Of a stretch of DNA of 64,000 bases, positions 34,359 through 42,702 are shown piece after piece. Origin of the DNA: Bacteroidales bacterium KHT7 (lineage in GTDB: Bacteria; Bacteroidota; Bacteroidia; Bacteroidales; Bacteroidaceae). Below the pieces are notes generated by a model. It did no database searches. It was not told the origin of the DNA and saw only the letters and a list, made by a program, of their open reading frames with translations. Within the stretch, counting starts at the first letter, position 1, and each line of letters starts with the position of its first letter. A program made the position numbers and the translations under genes. The DNA is taken from assembly GCA_900102385.1 (NCBI GenBank), contig FNBQ01000003.1:120531-184530 (forward strand), read 5' to 3'.

Positions 34359-35207
34359 ATGAGAAAATCTATAGTTTTATCGCTATTTGCCCTCGTGGCT
34401 CTGAGCAGCTGCGTAAGCAAGAAAGACTTGCTCGACTGCCAAGTAGAATTCAAGCAGGTACAGACAAACTATCAGGATGCCCGAGAGAAACTGGCATCGC
34501 TTACAGCACAGCTTGAGGCTGCACAGAAAGCCAACGAGAGCCTTCAGAGAGCACTCAAGGCACAAAAGGAGACTAACACCAACCTTCAGAACTCGCTCGA
34601 CAAGTCGCTTGTCAATGCAAACTCTAACAACGTGAACATCGCGAAGTTGGTTGACCAGATTAACGAGTCAAACCAATACATCCGCCATCTTGTTGAGGTA
34701 AAGAGCAAGAGCGACTCTCTGAACCTTGTGCTTCAGAACAGCCTTACACGCTCATTGTCCAAAGAGGAGATGAAGGAGGTTGACGTTCAGGTTTTGAAGG
34801 GCGTTGTCTACATCTCGCTTGCCGACAACATGCTCTACGAGAGCGGTTCGTACAAGGTTAACAGCCGCGCATCTGAAACCCTTTCGAAGATTGCCAAAAT
34901 CATCAAGGACCACGACGGATATGATGTTCTTATCGAGGGTAACACCGACAACGTGCCAATCTCGCAGACAAACATCCGCAACAACTGGGATTTGTCTTGT
35001 CTTCGCGCATCAAGCGTTGTTCAGGAGCTTCAGAACAAGTACGGCGTTGACCCTAAGCGTCTGACAGCCGGCGGTAGAGGCGAGTACAACCCTATCGTAT
35101 CAAACAACACAGCCGTTGGAAAGCAGCGCAACCGTCGCACTCAGATTATCATCACTCCAAAACTCGACCAGTTCATGGAGTTGATAGACAAGGCTCCAAA
35201 CGAGTAA
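34359..35207 (+). CDS. OmpA-family peptidoglycan-binding lipoprotein
   Basis: A 282-residue outer-membrane lipoprotein (lipobox VALSSC, Cys18). A long coiled coil (about 25-125) with QLEAAQKANESLQRALKAQ-type heptads leads to an OmpA C-terminal domain (about 155-270). That domain carries the diaminopimelate-binding signature IEGNTDNVPIS, NWDLSCLRASSVV, RLTAGGRGEYNP and NRRTQIIITP. It tethers the outer membrane to peptidoglycan, and the coiled coil would span part of the periplasm. Similar to PA3017/YiaD-like stator proteins, without the glycine zipper. Monocistronic with consensus promoter and terminator. Confidence 0.92.
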   Translation: MRKSIVLSLFALVALSSCVSKKDLLDCQVEFKQVQTNYQDAREKLASLTAQLEAAQKANESLQRALKAQKETNTNLQNSLDKSLVNANSNNVNIAKLVDQINESNQYIRHLVEVKSKSDSLNLVLQNSLTRSLSKEEMKEVDVQVLKGVVYISLADNMLYESGSYKVNSRASETLSKIAKIIKDHDGYDVLIEGNTDNVPISQTNIRNNWDLSCLRASSVVQELQNKYGVDPKRLTAGGRGEYNPIVSNNTAVGKQRNRRTQIIITPKLDQFMELIDKAPNE

Positions 35208-35225
35208 CAGAAATATTCAATCAGC

Positions 35226-35266
35226 ATAAAGGAGGAAGGCTTCGCAACGAGGCTTTCCTCTTTTTT
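35226..35266 (+). terminator. Terminator after the OmpA gene
   Basis: GAGGAAGGC/GCTTTCCTC stem with a loop TTCGCAACGAG and a TTTTTT tail, directly after the stop codon. Confidence 0.85.
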
Positions 35267-35274
35267 GAATCGGA

Positions 35275-35346
35275 TTGTTGAAAGTTGAAACTTGAGAATT
35301 GAAACTTGAAAATTTGAAAGTTAAAAATTGAGAGGGAAACTTGAAT
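35275..35346. repeat. TTGAAAC-type 7-bp simple repeats
   Basis: About ten loosely conserved 7-mers (TTGAAAG, TTGAAAC, TTGAGAA, TTGAAAC, TTGAAAA and so on) open the 1.2-kb gene-free region 35208-36473. Confidence 0.75.
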
Positions 35347-35442
35347 CTACCAAGAAATCATCCATCTTCCTACATTCTTCCTTGACCGTTTTTTACTTTC
35401 GACTTACAAATGCCCATTGGCAACCATACATTGCTTTCCAAT

Positions 35443-35679
35443 TAAGACGCCAGTTCGGGATAAGAAAAGGCCATAAAAATTTGTAATCTCGCTAATTGTT
35501 GTATCTTTATAGCTGTAAACGAATAAATCGCTCTATACACAACTTCATCATGAACATCTGCTCGGCACTTACTGCGTATTGCTTCTTCGACAACAAGCCT
35601 GATGCGTTGCCTGTGCATGTGGAAAACTCAAGACATTTGACTGTTTGAACTGTAATCTTATCTCGAACTGGCGTATTTA
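35443..35679. mobile_element. MITE-like element with 19-bp terminal inverted repeats
   Basis: The sequence starting at 35447 (ACGCCAGTTCGGGATAAGA) reappears inverted at 35656-35674 (TCTTATCTCGAACTGGCGT), 18 of 19 bases matching, with further partial matches outward to TAA ends. The 237 bases between the outer ends contain no recognisable transposase; a 60-codon minus-strand frame (35507-35689) matches nothing I know. No clear target-site duplication was seen. It fits a miniature inverted-repeat element or an IS remnant. Confidence 0.5.
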
Positions 35680-35738
35680 GGGGCTTCATATTCCATTAAT
35701 TCCCATAAATTGAATGGCTGCGTTGTTTGCAATTTGCT

Positions 35739-35936
35739 CGTACCTTGAACGTACCCTTAACGTACCTTGAACGTATCTTCCCCGAACCTTCCCCGTAGCT
35801 ACTCCGTTCCTACCCCGTAGCTACCCCGTATCTTCCGGCTTACTTCTCCGTATCTTGAACGTACCTTGAACGTATCTACTCCATACCTTTCGGCTTGGTA
35901 CTCCCTTGACATCCCCTTACTTTCGGCTTACTTCAA
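35739..35936 (+). repeat. 18-unit degenerate 11-bp tandem array (array A)
   Basis: Eighteen consecutive 11-mers kept in register: CGTACCTTGAA, CGTACCCTTAA, CGTACCTTGAA, CGTATCTTCCC, CGAACCTTCCC, CGTAGCTACTC, CGTTCCTACCC, CGTAGCTACCC, CGTATCTTCCG, GCTTACTTCTC and so on. The sequence drifts but the 11-base period does not slip. It ends in a CCTCTATGT...CTTGATACG...TTTTCAA segment (35946-35986) that recurs after array B. Confidence 0.88.
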
Positions 35937-35971
35937 TATAGCTTGCCTCTATGTAAAATCTACCTTGATAC

Positions 35972-36068
35972 GAATTTTCAACTTTCAAGTTTCAAATTTC
36001 AATTAAATAAAATTGTCAATTGTGAATTGCTCAAGTTTTTCAACTTTCTCAAAGAAATTGTCAATTGG
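35972..36068. repeat. TTTCAAGTTTCAAATTTCAATT / TTGTCAATTG repeats between arrays A and B
   Basis: AT-rich direct and inverted short words (TTTTCAACTTTCAAG, TTTCAAATTTCAATT, AATTGTCAATTGTGAATTG) separate the two 11-bp arrays. They are the complementary-strand version of the repeats at 35275 and 25732. Confidence 0.75.
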
Positions 36069-36073
36069 CTTTG

Positions 36074-36290
36074 GCTTGTTTGTCCGAACCTTCCCCGTTG
36101 CTTCTCCGTATCTTGAACGAATCTCGAAAGCATCCCGAACCTTCCGGCTTGTTTCCACGTACCTTGGACGTACCCTGAACGAACCTTCCCCGAACCTTGA
36201 ACGTACCTTGAACGTAGCTTGGACGTAGCTTCCCCGAAACTACCTCGAAGCTATCGGCTTACTATTGGCTTACCATCGGCTTGCTTGAAA
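36074..36290 (+). repeat. ~20-unit degenerate 11-bp tandem array (array B)
   Basis: Units include CGAACCTTCCC, CGTTGCTTCTC, CGTATCTTGAA, CGTACCTTGGA, CGTACCCTGAA, CGTAGCTTGGA, CGAAGCTATCG and three GCTTnnnnnnG forms, in register apart from one 8-base unit (36129-36136). The array is followed at 36332-36372 by the same CCTCTATGT...CTTGATACG...TTTTCAA tail as array A, collinear without gaps, so A and B are diverged copies of one composite element. Confidence 0.88.
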
Positions 36291-36406
36291 AAACATAGAC
36301 ATTTGCCAATGGCTGTCTTTCGGCTTGTTTCCCTCTATGTTGCGTCTTACTTGATACGTTTTTTCAATTCTCTCTAAACAATTAAGAAAATTCAACTCTC
36401 CTTATT

Positions 36407-36434
36407 TTTGCCAACGATAAACTTTGTATATTTG
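36407..36434 (+). promoter_or_regulatory. Promoter of the fRMsr/polymerase operon
   Basis: A TATATTTG -7 box (36427-36434) precedes the gene. The nearest TTTG (36407-36410) has a short 16-base spacer and is itself part of a second TATTTTTG box (36403-36410). The predicted start is near 36438, so the ATG at 36408 is excluded. Confidence 0.6.
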
Positions 36435-36473
36435 CATCGAATTATAACGACAAATAAAAATAACAAAACAACT

Positions 36474-36947
36474 ATGTCTGAAAACCTAATTATTGCAGAA
36501 GGCAATAAAGAAGAGAAGTATTCTACGCTTTATCCGCAACTAAAGGCTATTGTTGAGGGCGAAAGCGACGAGATTGCAAACATGGCAAACGTGAGTGCAT
36601 GCCTGATGGACACGTTCGGCTTTCTGTGGGCTGGATTCTACCGCGTTATAGACGGCGTGCTGGTGCTCGGTCCGTTCCAAGGTCCGCTGGCGTGTACGCG
36701 AATAAAGAAGGGCAAAGGCGTGTGCGGAACGGCTTGGCAGAATGCCGAAACTATTGTCGTGCCCGATGTTGAGCAGTTTCCGGGACATATCGCGTGCAGC
36801 AGCATGTCAAGGTCTGAAATAGTAGTACCGATATTCAAGAACAGAAGCGTTTCGGCCGTGCTCGATATCGACAGCAAGGAACTCGGCACATTCGACCAGA
36901 CCGACCGCATCTGGCTCGAGAAGGTAGCCACACTCTTCAGCAAATAA
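36474..36947 (+). CDS. msrC: Free methionine-(R)-sulfoxide reductase (GAF domain, fRMsr)
   Basis: 157 residues from the ATG at 36474. A single GAF domain of the fRMsr type: GFYRVIDGVLVLGPFQG, ACTRI, GKGVCGTAW, VVPDVEQFPGHIAC, and SRSEIVVPIF. All three redox cysteines of the family are present (Cys74, Cys84, Cys108). The residue after the last Cys is Ser where HIACDS is usual. It reduces free Met-R-sulfoxide using thioredoxin. Only two bases separate it from the Y-family polymerase gene, so an oxidative-damage enzyme and a lesion-bypass polymerase share an operon. Gene symbol by analogy with E. coli msrC (yebR). Confidence 0.9.
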   Translation: MSENLIIAEGNKEEKYSTLYPQLKAIVEGESDEIANMANVSACLMDTFGFLWAGFYRVIDGVLVLGPFQGPLACTRIKKGKGVCGTAWQNAETIVVPDVEQFPGHIACSSMSRSEIVVPIFKNRSVSAVLDIDSKELGTFDQTDRIWLEKVATLFSK

Positions 36948-36949
36948 AG

Positions 36950-38455
36950 ATGAAGGACGCTCGGGGAAGGACATACATAGCCATCGACCTGAAAAGCTAT
37001 TTTGCTTCGGTTGAGTGTGTGGAGCGAGGGCTCGACCCTCTCACCACCAACCTCGTGGTAGCTGATGTTAGCCGAACCGAGAAGACCATCTGTCTTGCCG
37101 TGTCTCCGTCGCTAAAGGCATACGGCATCGGAGGCAGGGCAAGGCTCTTCGAGGTTACGCGCCGCATAAATGCCGTAAACTACGAACGACGCATAAAACT
37201 TCCGGGCTTCCGCTTCGGCGGAAAATCCGTCTCGGACATCGACCTGAAGGCGCATCCCGACTGGGAGGTGGATTTCATACGTGCCACCCCTCGAATGTCA
37301 CATTACATCGACTACAGCACGAAGATTTATCGCATCTACCTGAAGTATATCGCGCCCGAGGACATTCATGTTTACAGCATCGACGAGGTTTTTATCGATG
37401 CCACCGACTATCTGCCTCTGTACAAGCTAACGGCACACGAACTTGCCATGAAGATGATTCGCGATGTGCTCAGTCAGACGGGCATTACCGCCACCGCAGG
37501 AATCGGCACAAACATGTACCTTTGCAAGGTGGCTATGGATATTGTGGCTAAGCATATCCCGGCAGACAAGGACGGCGTTCGTATTGCCGAACTCGACGAG
37601 ATGTCGTACCGCCGCAAGCTATGGAATCACAAGCCGATAACCGACTTCTGGCGCATCGGCAAGGGCATAGCGCAGAGGCTTGCGCCATACGGCATAGACA
37701 CGATGGGAAAGATTGCGCGAATGTCGGTTGACCGCGAAGAACTATTCTACAAACTTTTTGGCGTTAATGCCGAACTGATTATAGACCACGCATGGGGCTG
37801 GGAACCATGCACCATCGACTACATAAAGACATACAAGCCCGAGAACAACTCGCTCAGCAGCGGTCAGGTGCTTACATGCCCCTACACCTTCGACAAGGCG
37901 CGAGTGGTTGTAAAAGAGATGGCTGATGCCGCCGCCCTCGACCTCGTAGACAAGCATCTGGTAACCGACCAGATTGTGCTTTACGTCGGCTACGACGTGG
38001 AGAGTCTGGCTGACGGCACGAAATACGACGGCGCAATACACATCGACCACTACGGAAGAGCTGTCCCTAAGCCGGCACACGGCTCTGCCAACCTCGGAAG
38101 GCATACGTCATCGTCTAACATGATAATAGGCGCGGCAACGAGCCTATTCGACCAAATTGTAAATCCAAAGCTGATGATAAGACGGCTCAATCTGACAACA
38201 AACCATGTGATAAGCGAGGATAGACTGGAAGAGAAGCACGAGGCCGTACAACTCGACCTCTTTACCGACTACGAGGCTCTCGAGGAGAAGCAGCGGCAGG
38301 AGGAACAGCAACAAAAAAAAGAAAGGAAGATACAAGAAACGATGCTCGACATAAAGCGACGCTTCGGAAAGAATGCCATTCTGCGAGGCACGAACTTCGA
38401 GGAGGGCGCAACGGCAAAGGAGCGTAACCAACAGATAGGAGGACACAAGGCATGA
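36950..38455 (+). CDS. Y-family DNA polymerase (UmuC/ImpB-MucB-SamB type)
   Basis: A 501-residue translesion polymerase. It has the palm with Asp13 (AIDLKSYFASVECVERG) and Asp145-Glu146 (YSIDEVFID), the finger region (SPSLKAYGIGGRARLFEV), helix-hairpin-helix thumb (FWRIGKGIAQRLAPYGIDTMGKIA) and a little-finger domain from about 290. The C-terminal tail has a Glu/Gln/Lys coiled coil (about 430-460) and lacks an obvious QLxLF-type clamp motif, though AVQLDLFTD at about 424-432 fits a beta-clamp binding site. It synthesises past damaged bases with low fidelity. It overlaps the YolD-like gene by four bases. No umuD homolog was seen. Confidence 0.92.
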   Translation: MKDARGRTYIAIDLKSYFASVECVERGLDPLTTNLVVADVSRTEKTICLAVSPSLKAYGIGGRARLFEVTRRINAVNYERRIKLPGFRFGGKSVSDIDLKAHPDWEVDFIRATPRMSHYIDYSTKIYRIYLKYIAPEDIHVYSIDEVFIDATDYLPLYKLTAHELAMKMIRDVLSQTGITATAGIGTNMYLCKVAMDIVAKHIPADKDGVRIAELDEMSYRRKLWNHKPITDFWRIGKGIAQRLAPYGIDTMGKIARMSVDREELFYKLFGVNAELIIDHAWGWEPCTIDYIKTYKPENNSLSSGQVLTCPYTFDKARVVVKEMADAAALDLVDKHLVTDQIVLYVGYDVESLADGTKYDGAIHIDHYGRAVPKPAHGSANLGRHTSSSNMIIGAATSLFDQIVNPKLMIRRLNLTTNHVISEDRLEEKHEAVQLDLFTDYEALEEKQRQEEQQQKKERKIQETMLDIKRRFGKNAILRGTNFEEGATAKERNQQIGGHKA

Positions 38456-38721
38456 ACAACGATTTAACACCCGAGGAAGCGGAGGTAATGAGGCAATATG
38501 CCGACATAATCGGACTTCCGCATCATGTTTCGGCAACGCACGCGCGCATGTCGATGGAGAATCGCGCCGCCCAGTTTGCCCCTTTCGCCGCGCTCAACGG
38601 TCACTCTGCCGCCATAGAAAGAACGGGCGAACAGTATATCGAAAAGATGGAGGGGCAAATGGCAATTGACAATTCGCAGTTGACAATTGACAATTTTGAA
38701 TTGAAAATTGAAAAAGTTTAA
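38452..38721 (+). CDS. YolD-like small protein with repeat-derived C terminus
   Basis: 89 residues. The N-terminal 65 match the small partner of Y-family polymerases: YADIIGLPHHVSATHARMSM and NRAAQFAPFAALNGHSAAI correspond to the YolD 'R-AAQFAPF-AL-G' motif. From about residue 69 the protein is the translation of the AATTGACAATT simple repeat (MAIDNSQLTIDNFELKIEKV), so the natural C terminus has been replaced by intergenic repeat DNA; the usual family tail after the motif appears lost or fused. It is coupled to the polymerase gene (ATGA overlap). YolD proteins are thought to act with or regulate their polymerase. Confidence 0.82.
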   Translation: MNNDLTPEEAEVMRQYADIIGLPHHVSATHARMSMENRAAQFAPFAALNGHSAAIERTGEQYIEKMEGQMAIDNSQLTIDNFELKIEKV

Positions 38722-38752
38722 TTCAGAATTCATAATTCAGAATTCATAATTA
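38661..38752. repeat. AATTGACAATT and TTCAGAATTCATAA repeats across the end of the YolD-like gene
   Basis: GGCAATTGACAATTCGCAG, TTGACAATTGACAATTTTG, AATTGAAAATTGAAAAAG, then two copies of AATTCAGAATTCATAATT. The first 60 bases are inside the coding sequence. The remaining bases to 38847 show no other feature. Confidence 0.82.
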
Positions 38753-38847
38753 TGCTTCCTAATTTAGCAGAAATTGCCGCTCGAACTATGGACACAGGCT
38801 ATTGAAAAGTATGCAGTAAATCGGCAGAACTAAGCGACTATTCGGGC

Positions 38848-39723
38848 TTATTTCAAGTCGCAAAGAATGTTTACCATGTCTAATGTTTCGCAAGGCAAGA
38901 TGCCAACAACACAAGGTTCGTCTTTCTTCTTCCAGAAATTCCTCTTCTCTATTTCGGGATTCCACTCCTTGAAGCCACTAACCCAGACATACTCGTAGTT
39001 CCTTCCGTTGAATCTAAGGAGATAATCGCCTCTCGGCTTTCCGCTTTTCAATATGGATTTCATCTCGTCAAGAACATTCATGCTTGAACCGATTAAAGTC
39101 CCTTCATAATCATTCTTGAACTTTGCACATCCGTTGTTTCTTTTGCAAACAACAGACTGACCATATACCTTCTTTTTGTAAGCCTTGTCCTTCGGGATTT
39201 TGTAGACATCTTTCTCTGGGACATAAGAAGTTTCCAACTCCCAAATTGAGCCGTTGCACACAAAAATATCGTAGGCATAAATTTGGTTCATTAGCGCGGA
39301 TTGCTTGTAGTTTTCCAATTCTTCCCTCGCCTTTGGGTCGGCAGCATTTGCAAAGTCATTCCGACAGTCAATCTCGCAAGCTTTCATGCGGCGGAAACTG
39401 TACCAGATTGAATCGCATAACTTTGTGTAATAATAAACTTCCTGCGGATTTTTCTCTTCCTTAATGTAAACATCTGGATCGGTCTTACAAACAAGAAGGC
39501 TGTTCCGGAGAGTGTCGCTATCGGCAATAGCACCCGTCATCGTCTTGACATCGAACGACTTATATCTAACATAATCAGTTATACCGAATCTGTTATTGAA
39601 GTTTACCATGTAAGTTTCTCTTTTACTGAGCGACATCGGCAAAACATCGTCAAACTCCTTTTGGCAGAAAGCCGTAAGACCGTCTATCAGCAGAAAGAAA
39701 AGAATCATCAGTTTTGTTCTCAT
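38848..39723 (-). CDS. Secreted hypothetical protein
   Basis: 291 residues from the ATG at 39723 (a second ATG is at 39729), with a signal peptide ending near LTAFCQ. The mature part has several cysteines (in VCKTDPD, KLCDSIW, ACEIDCRND, IFVCNGSIWEL, VCKRNNGCAKF) that could form disulfides. A central segment KKKVYGQSVVC, then YLLRFNGRNYEYVWVSGFKEWNPE. I recognise no family. It is isolated between a repeat tract and a repeat-flanked terminator, convergent with the YolD-like gene. Probably periplasmic. Confidence 0.7.
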   Translation of the reverse strand: MRTKLMILFFLLIDGLTAFCQKEFDDVLPMSLSKRETYMVNFNNRFGITDYVRYKSFDVKTMTGAIADSDTLRNSLLVCKTDPDVYIKEEKNPQEVYYYTKLCDSIWYSFRRMKACEIDCRNDFANAADPKAREELENYKQSALMNQIYAYDIFVCNGSIWELETSYVPEKDVYKIPKDKAYKKKVYGQSVVCKRNNGCAKFKNDYEGTLIGSSMNVLDEMKSILKSGKPRGDYLLRFNGRNYEYVWVSGFKEWNPEIEKRNFWKKKDEPCVVGILPCETLDMVNILCDLK

Positions 39724-39811
39724 TACCATGCGTCGTTTTTATCCATCGCAAAATAAACGTTTTTCCATCAAAAAGGATTCGTTGTAACATTTTTTAACAA
39801 ACCGATGATTC

Positions 39812-39844
39812 TTCGGGTTTCCTTCGGGATGCCTTCGGGTTTGG
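39812..39844 (-). repeat. Three-unit 11-bp array near guaA
   Basis: TTCGGGTTTCC, TTCGGGATGCC, TTCGGGTTTGG in tandem. Its reverse complement shares a block around ACCCGAAGGCATCCCGAAGG with the array at 49421-49456. Confidence 0.75.
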
Positions 39845-39848
39845 GGCA

Positions 39849-39887
39849 AAAAAAGAGCCTCATGTCCGAAAGACTGAGACTCTTGTA
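39849..39887 (-). terminator. Terminator of guaA
   Basis: On the minus strand AAGAGTCTCA pairs with TGAGGCTCTT (one wobble) around a 12-base loop, followed by a T run, about 20 bases after the guaA stop codon. Confidence 0.85.
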
Positions 39888-39904
39888 TATTTGAAGAAAG
39901 TTTT

Positions 39905-41515
39905 TTACTCCCACTCGATTGTTGCAGGTGGCTTTGAAGATACATCGTAGCATACGCGGTTTACGCCGCGCACGTTGCGGATAATCTTGTTGCTAACCTC
40001 GGCAAGGAACTCGTATGGCAAGTGAGCGAAATCGGCTGTCATGGCATCGGCCGATGTAACGGCACGAAGGGCAACCGGATTCTCGTATGTACGCTCGTCG
40101 CCCATAACGCCTACGCTCTTGACATCAGAAAGAAGGATTGCTCCAGCCTGCCAAATCTGGTCGTATAGGCTTACCTCAATCTCGCCGTCCTTCATGTCGG
40201 CAGGAACGCCGGCAGCAAGCACCTTGCGAGCCTCCTCGCCAGAGAGCTTAACCTTCCAGTTGCGCAGACCCTGAATGAAGATGTCGTCGGCCTCCTGAAG
40301 AACGCGAACCTTCTCAGGAGTGATGTCGCCAAGGATACGCACAGCCAAGCCCGGACCCGGGAACGGATGGCGAGTGATGAGATGCTCAGGCATCTGCAAC
40401 TGACGGCCCACGCGGCGCACCTCGTCCTTGAACAGCCACTTGAGCGGCTCGCAAAGTTTCAAGCCCATCTTCTCAGGCAGTCCGCCCACGTTGTGATGGC
40501 TCTTGATAACCTTTCCTGTGATGTTGAGGCTCTCGATGCGGTCGGGATAGATAGTACCCTGAGCCAGCCACTTTGCGCCCTCAATCTTCTTGGCCTCGGC
40601 CTCGAACACATCAATGAAGCCTGCGCCTATAATCTTGCGCTTGCGCTCAGGCTCGCACACGCCAGCCAGCTCGGTATAGAACTTCTGCGAAGCGTCAACG
40701 CCGCGCACGTTCAGGCCAAGACACTCGTAGTCGCGAAGCACGTCTTCGAACTCATTCTTGCGCAAAAGACCATTATTTACAAAGATGCAGGTAAGATTCT
40801 TGCCTATTGCCTTGTTAAGAAGAACGGCAGCAACCGATGAATCAACGCCGCCCGACAAGCCAAGGATAACCTTGTCGTCGCCCACCTGCTCGCGCAGTTC
40901 CTTAACCGTCTGGTCAACGAACGAAGCCGGAGACCAGTCCTGCTTACCGCCGCAGATGTCAACCACAAAGTTCTTCAGGAGCAGAGTACCGTCAACAGAA
41001 TGGAACACCTCTGGATGATACTGCACGCCCCAAATCTTCTCGTTGTTGGCAGCGTATGCCGCATACTTTACAGTTGATGTTGATGCTATACAACGGAAGC
41101 CCTCAGGCAACTTTGTGATGGTATCGCCGTGCGACATCCATACCTGACTGTTCTTGGCAAAGCCCTTGAGGATTGGGTTATCCTCTTCCATAAACTCAAG
41201 GTTTGCGCGGCCATACTCGCGAGTGCCCTCAGACTCTACGTTTCCGCCAAAGGTGTATGCCATAAGCTGCGCACCGTAGCATATTCCCAGAATAGGATAC
41301 TTGCCGCGAATCTGCTCAAAGTCGAGCTTGAAGGCACGCTCTTCATACACACTATAAGGAGAACCCGAGAGAATGACACCAATCACCGAAGGGTCGTCCT
41401 TTGGGAACTTGTTGTAGGGCATGATTTCGCAGAACATATTCAACTCGCGGACACGGCGTCCGATAAGTTGAGTGGTCTGCGAACCAAAATCAAGAATAAT
41501 AATTTTTTGCTGCAT
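39905..41515 (-). CDS. guaA: GMP synthase (glutamine-hydrolysing)
   Basis: 536 residues; amidates XMP to GMP. Class I glutamine amidotransferase domain (1-195) with nucleophile Cys79 in [11 protein letters not shown] and the His/Glu pair in QYHPEVFHS. The ATP pyrophosphatase domain (200-400) has [13 protein letters not shown]. The C-terminal dimerisation domain has [15 protein letters not shown] and ends [17 protein letters not shown], the intact family end. A TAAATTTG -7 element (41553-41546) precedes it. Divergent from the GH43 gene at 41631. Confidence 0.97.
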   Translation of the reverse strand: MQQKIIILDFGSQTTQLIGRRVRELNMFCEIMPYNKFPKDDPSVIGVILSGSPYSVYEERAFKLDFEQIRGKYPILGICYGAQLMAYTFGGNVESEGTREYGRANLEFMEEDNPILKGFAKNSQVWMSHGDTITKLPEGFRCIASTSTVKYAAYAANNEKIWGVQYHPEVFHSVDGTLLLKNFVVDICGGKQDWSPASFVDQTVKELREQVGDDKVILGLSGGVDSSVAAVLLNKAIGKNLTCIFVNNGLLRKNEFEDVLRDYECLGLNVRGVDASQKFYTELAGVCEPERKRKIIGAGFIDVFEAEAKKIEGAKWLAQGTIYPDRIESLNITGKVIKSHHNVGGLPEKMGLKLCEPLKWLFKDEVRRVGRQLQMPEHLITRHPFPGPGLAVRILGDITPEKVRVLQEADDIFIQGLRNWKVKLSGEEARKVLAAGVPADMKDGEIEVSLYDQIWQAGAILLSDVKSVGVMGDERTYENPVALRAVTSADAMTADFAHLPYEFLAEVSNKIIRNVRGVNRVCYDVSSKPPATIEWE

Positions 41516-41630
41516 TTATTTTTTGGGTATAAAATAAGTTGCGTGCAAATTTAACACAATTTTTCAAAAAATAGGCTCATTATATAAAAAAGAATTGTAC
41601 TTTTGCCATGCAAAACTATAATCATGTTAA

Positions 41631-42689
41631 ATGAAGAAACTTTTTGTTACGGCACTTATTGCGGCCCTTGCATATTCGGGCGCAACAGCTGCCGATGGAA
41701 ATAAGAGAAAGAGAGTTGATGAAAGCAAGATGGGGGCATACCTTATGGTTTACCATAAAGATGCCGACCACGGTCTGCACATGGCTGTAAGCTACGACGG
41801 ATACAAGTGGAGTGCGCTGAATAACGACAAGGCCGTTATTGCCAGCGACACCATTGCCGAGCAGCACGGAATACGCGACCCTCACATCTTCCGCGGCCCT
41901 GACGGCGGCTTCTATCTGGCGATGACCGACCTTCATGTATTCGGCAAGCGCGACGGCATTCGTGACACCGAATGGGAACGCGACGGCAAGAAGTACGGCT
42001 GGGGAAACAACCGCGGTCTTGTATTGATGAAATCATTCGACCTGATTAACTGGACTCGCACAAACCTCGACTTTACATATCTTGGCGGAAAGTGGAACGA
42101 CGTGGGCTGCGTATGGGCTCCCGAAGTATGCTACGACGACAAGGCAAAGAAGATAATGGTTCACTTTACCGTACGCTTCGGCGCAGGAAAGGAAAGCATC
42201 TACTACATCTATACCAACGACGACTTTACACGCATGGATACAAAGCCTGTCGAGATGTTCTCTGCGCCCGACCACAAATACAGCGTGATAGACAGCGACA
42301 TCATAAAGTACAAAGGCAAGTATCATCTCTTCTATGTAAGCCACGAGCATACGGCAACGCCTGTTCACGCTACGGCAAAGAAGATAACAGGACCTTATGC
42401 CATCGACACCCTCTATCAGGACGGCGAGAAGCGCGGACACGAAGCACCAAACTGCTGGAAGCGCATCGGCGAGGAGAAGTACATCGTGATGTTCGACAAC
42501 TACCGCACCAATCCGCACAACTTCGGATTTGTAGAGACGGTAGACTTCAAGACATACAAGCCGATAGGATACTTCGACCAGAAAGGCTCGCCTATGACGC
42601 GCACCAACTTCAGCGCGCAGAAGCACGGCGCAGTTATCTGGCTCACAAAAGACGAGGCCCTCGCCTTAGAACAACATTGGAACAAGTAA
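41631..42689 (+). CDS. GH43-type glycosidase, secreted
   Basis: 352 residues with a signal peptide (to about ATAADG). A five-bladed propeller with candidate catalytic residues Asp (GIRDPHIF), Asp (VIDSDIIKY) and Glu (RGHEAPNCW), the GH43 triad. It resembles bacterial arabinofuranosidase/galactosidase-type GH43s; the substrate is unknown. A TACTTTTG -7 element (41598-41605) precedes it. It is a distant paralog of the protein at 32203-33252. Thirteen bases separate it from the DUF3298 gene, so it may head the long operon that runs to kdsD. Confidence 0.83.
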   Translation: MKKLFVTALIAALAYSGATAADGNKRKRVDESKMGAYLMVYHKDADHGLHMAVSYDGYKWSALNNDKAVIASDTIAEQHGIRDPHIFRGPDGGFYLAMTDLHVFGKRDGIRDTEWERDGKKYGWGNNRGLVLMKSFDLINWTRTNLDFTYLGGKWNDVGCVWAPEVCYDDKAKKIMVHFTVRFGAGKESIYYIYTNDDFTRMDTKPVEMFSAPDHKYSVIDSDIIKYKGKYHLFYVSHEHTATPVHATAKKITGPYAIDTLYQDGEKRGHEAPNCWKRIGEEKYIVMFDNYRTNPHNFGFVETVDFKTYKPIGYFDQKGSPMTRTNFSAQKHGAVIWLTKDEALALEQHWNK

Positions 42690-42702
42690 ACGCACATCAG
42701 CA

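Noticed and set aside
35507..35689. 60-codon minus-strand frame as a transposase fragment inside the MITE-like element
   Set aside because: No resemblance to any transposase motif was seen.
36013..36228. 71-residue plus-strand reading frame in the repeat field
   Set aside because: It is a translation of the 11-bp repeats (33 bases = 11 codons) with no independent support.
35739..36290. Possible CRISPR array
   Set aside because: The repeats are head-to-tail 11-mers with no unique spacers and no cas genes in the window.
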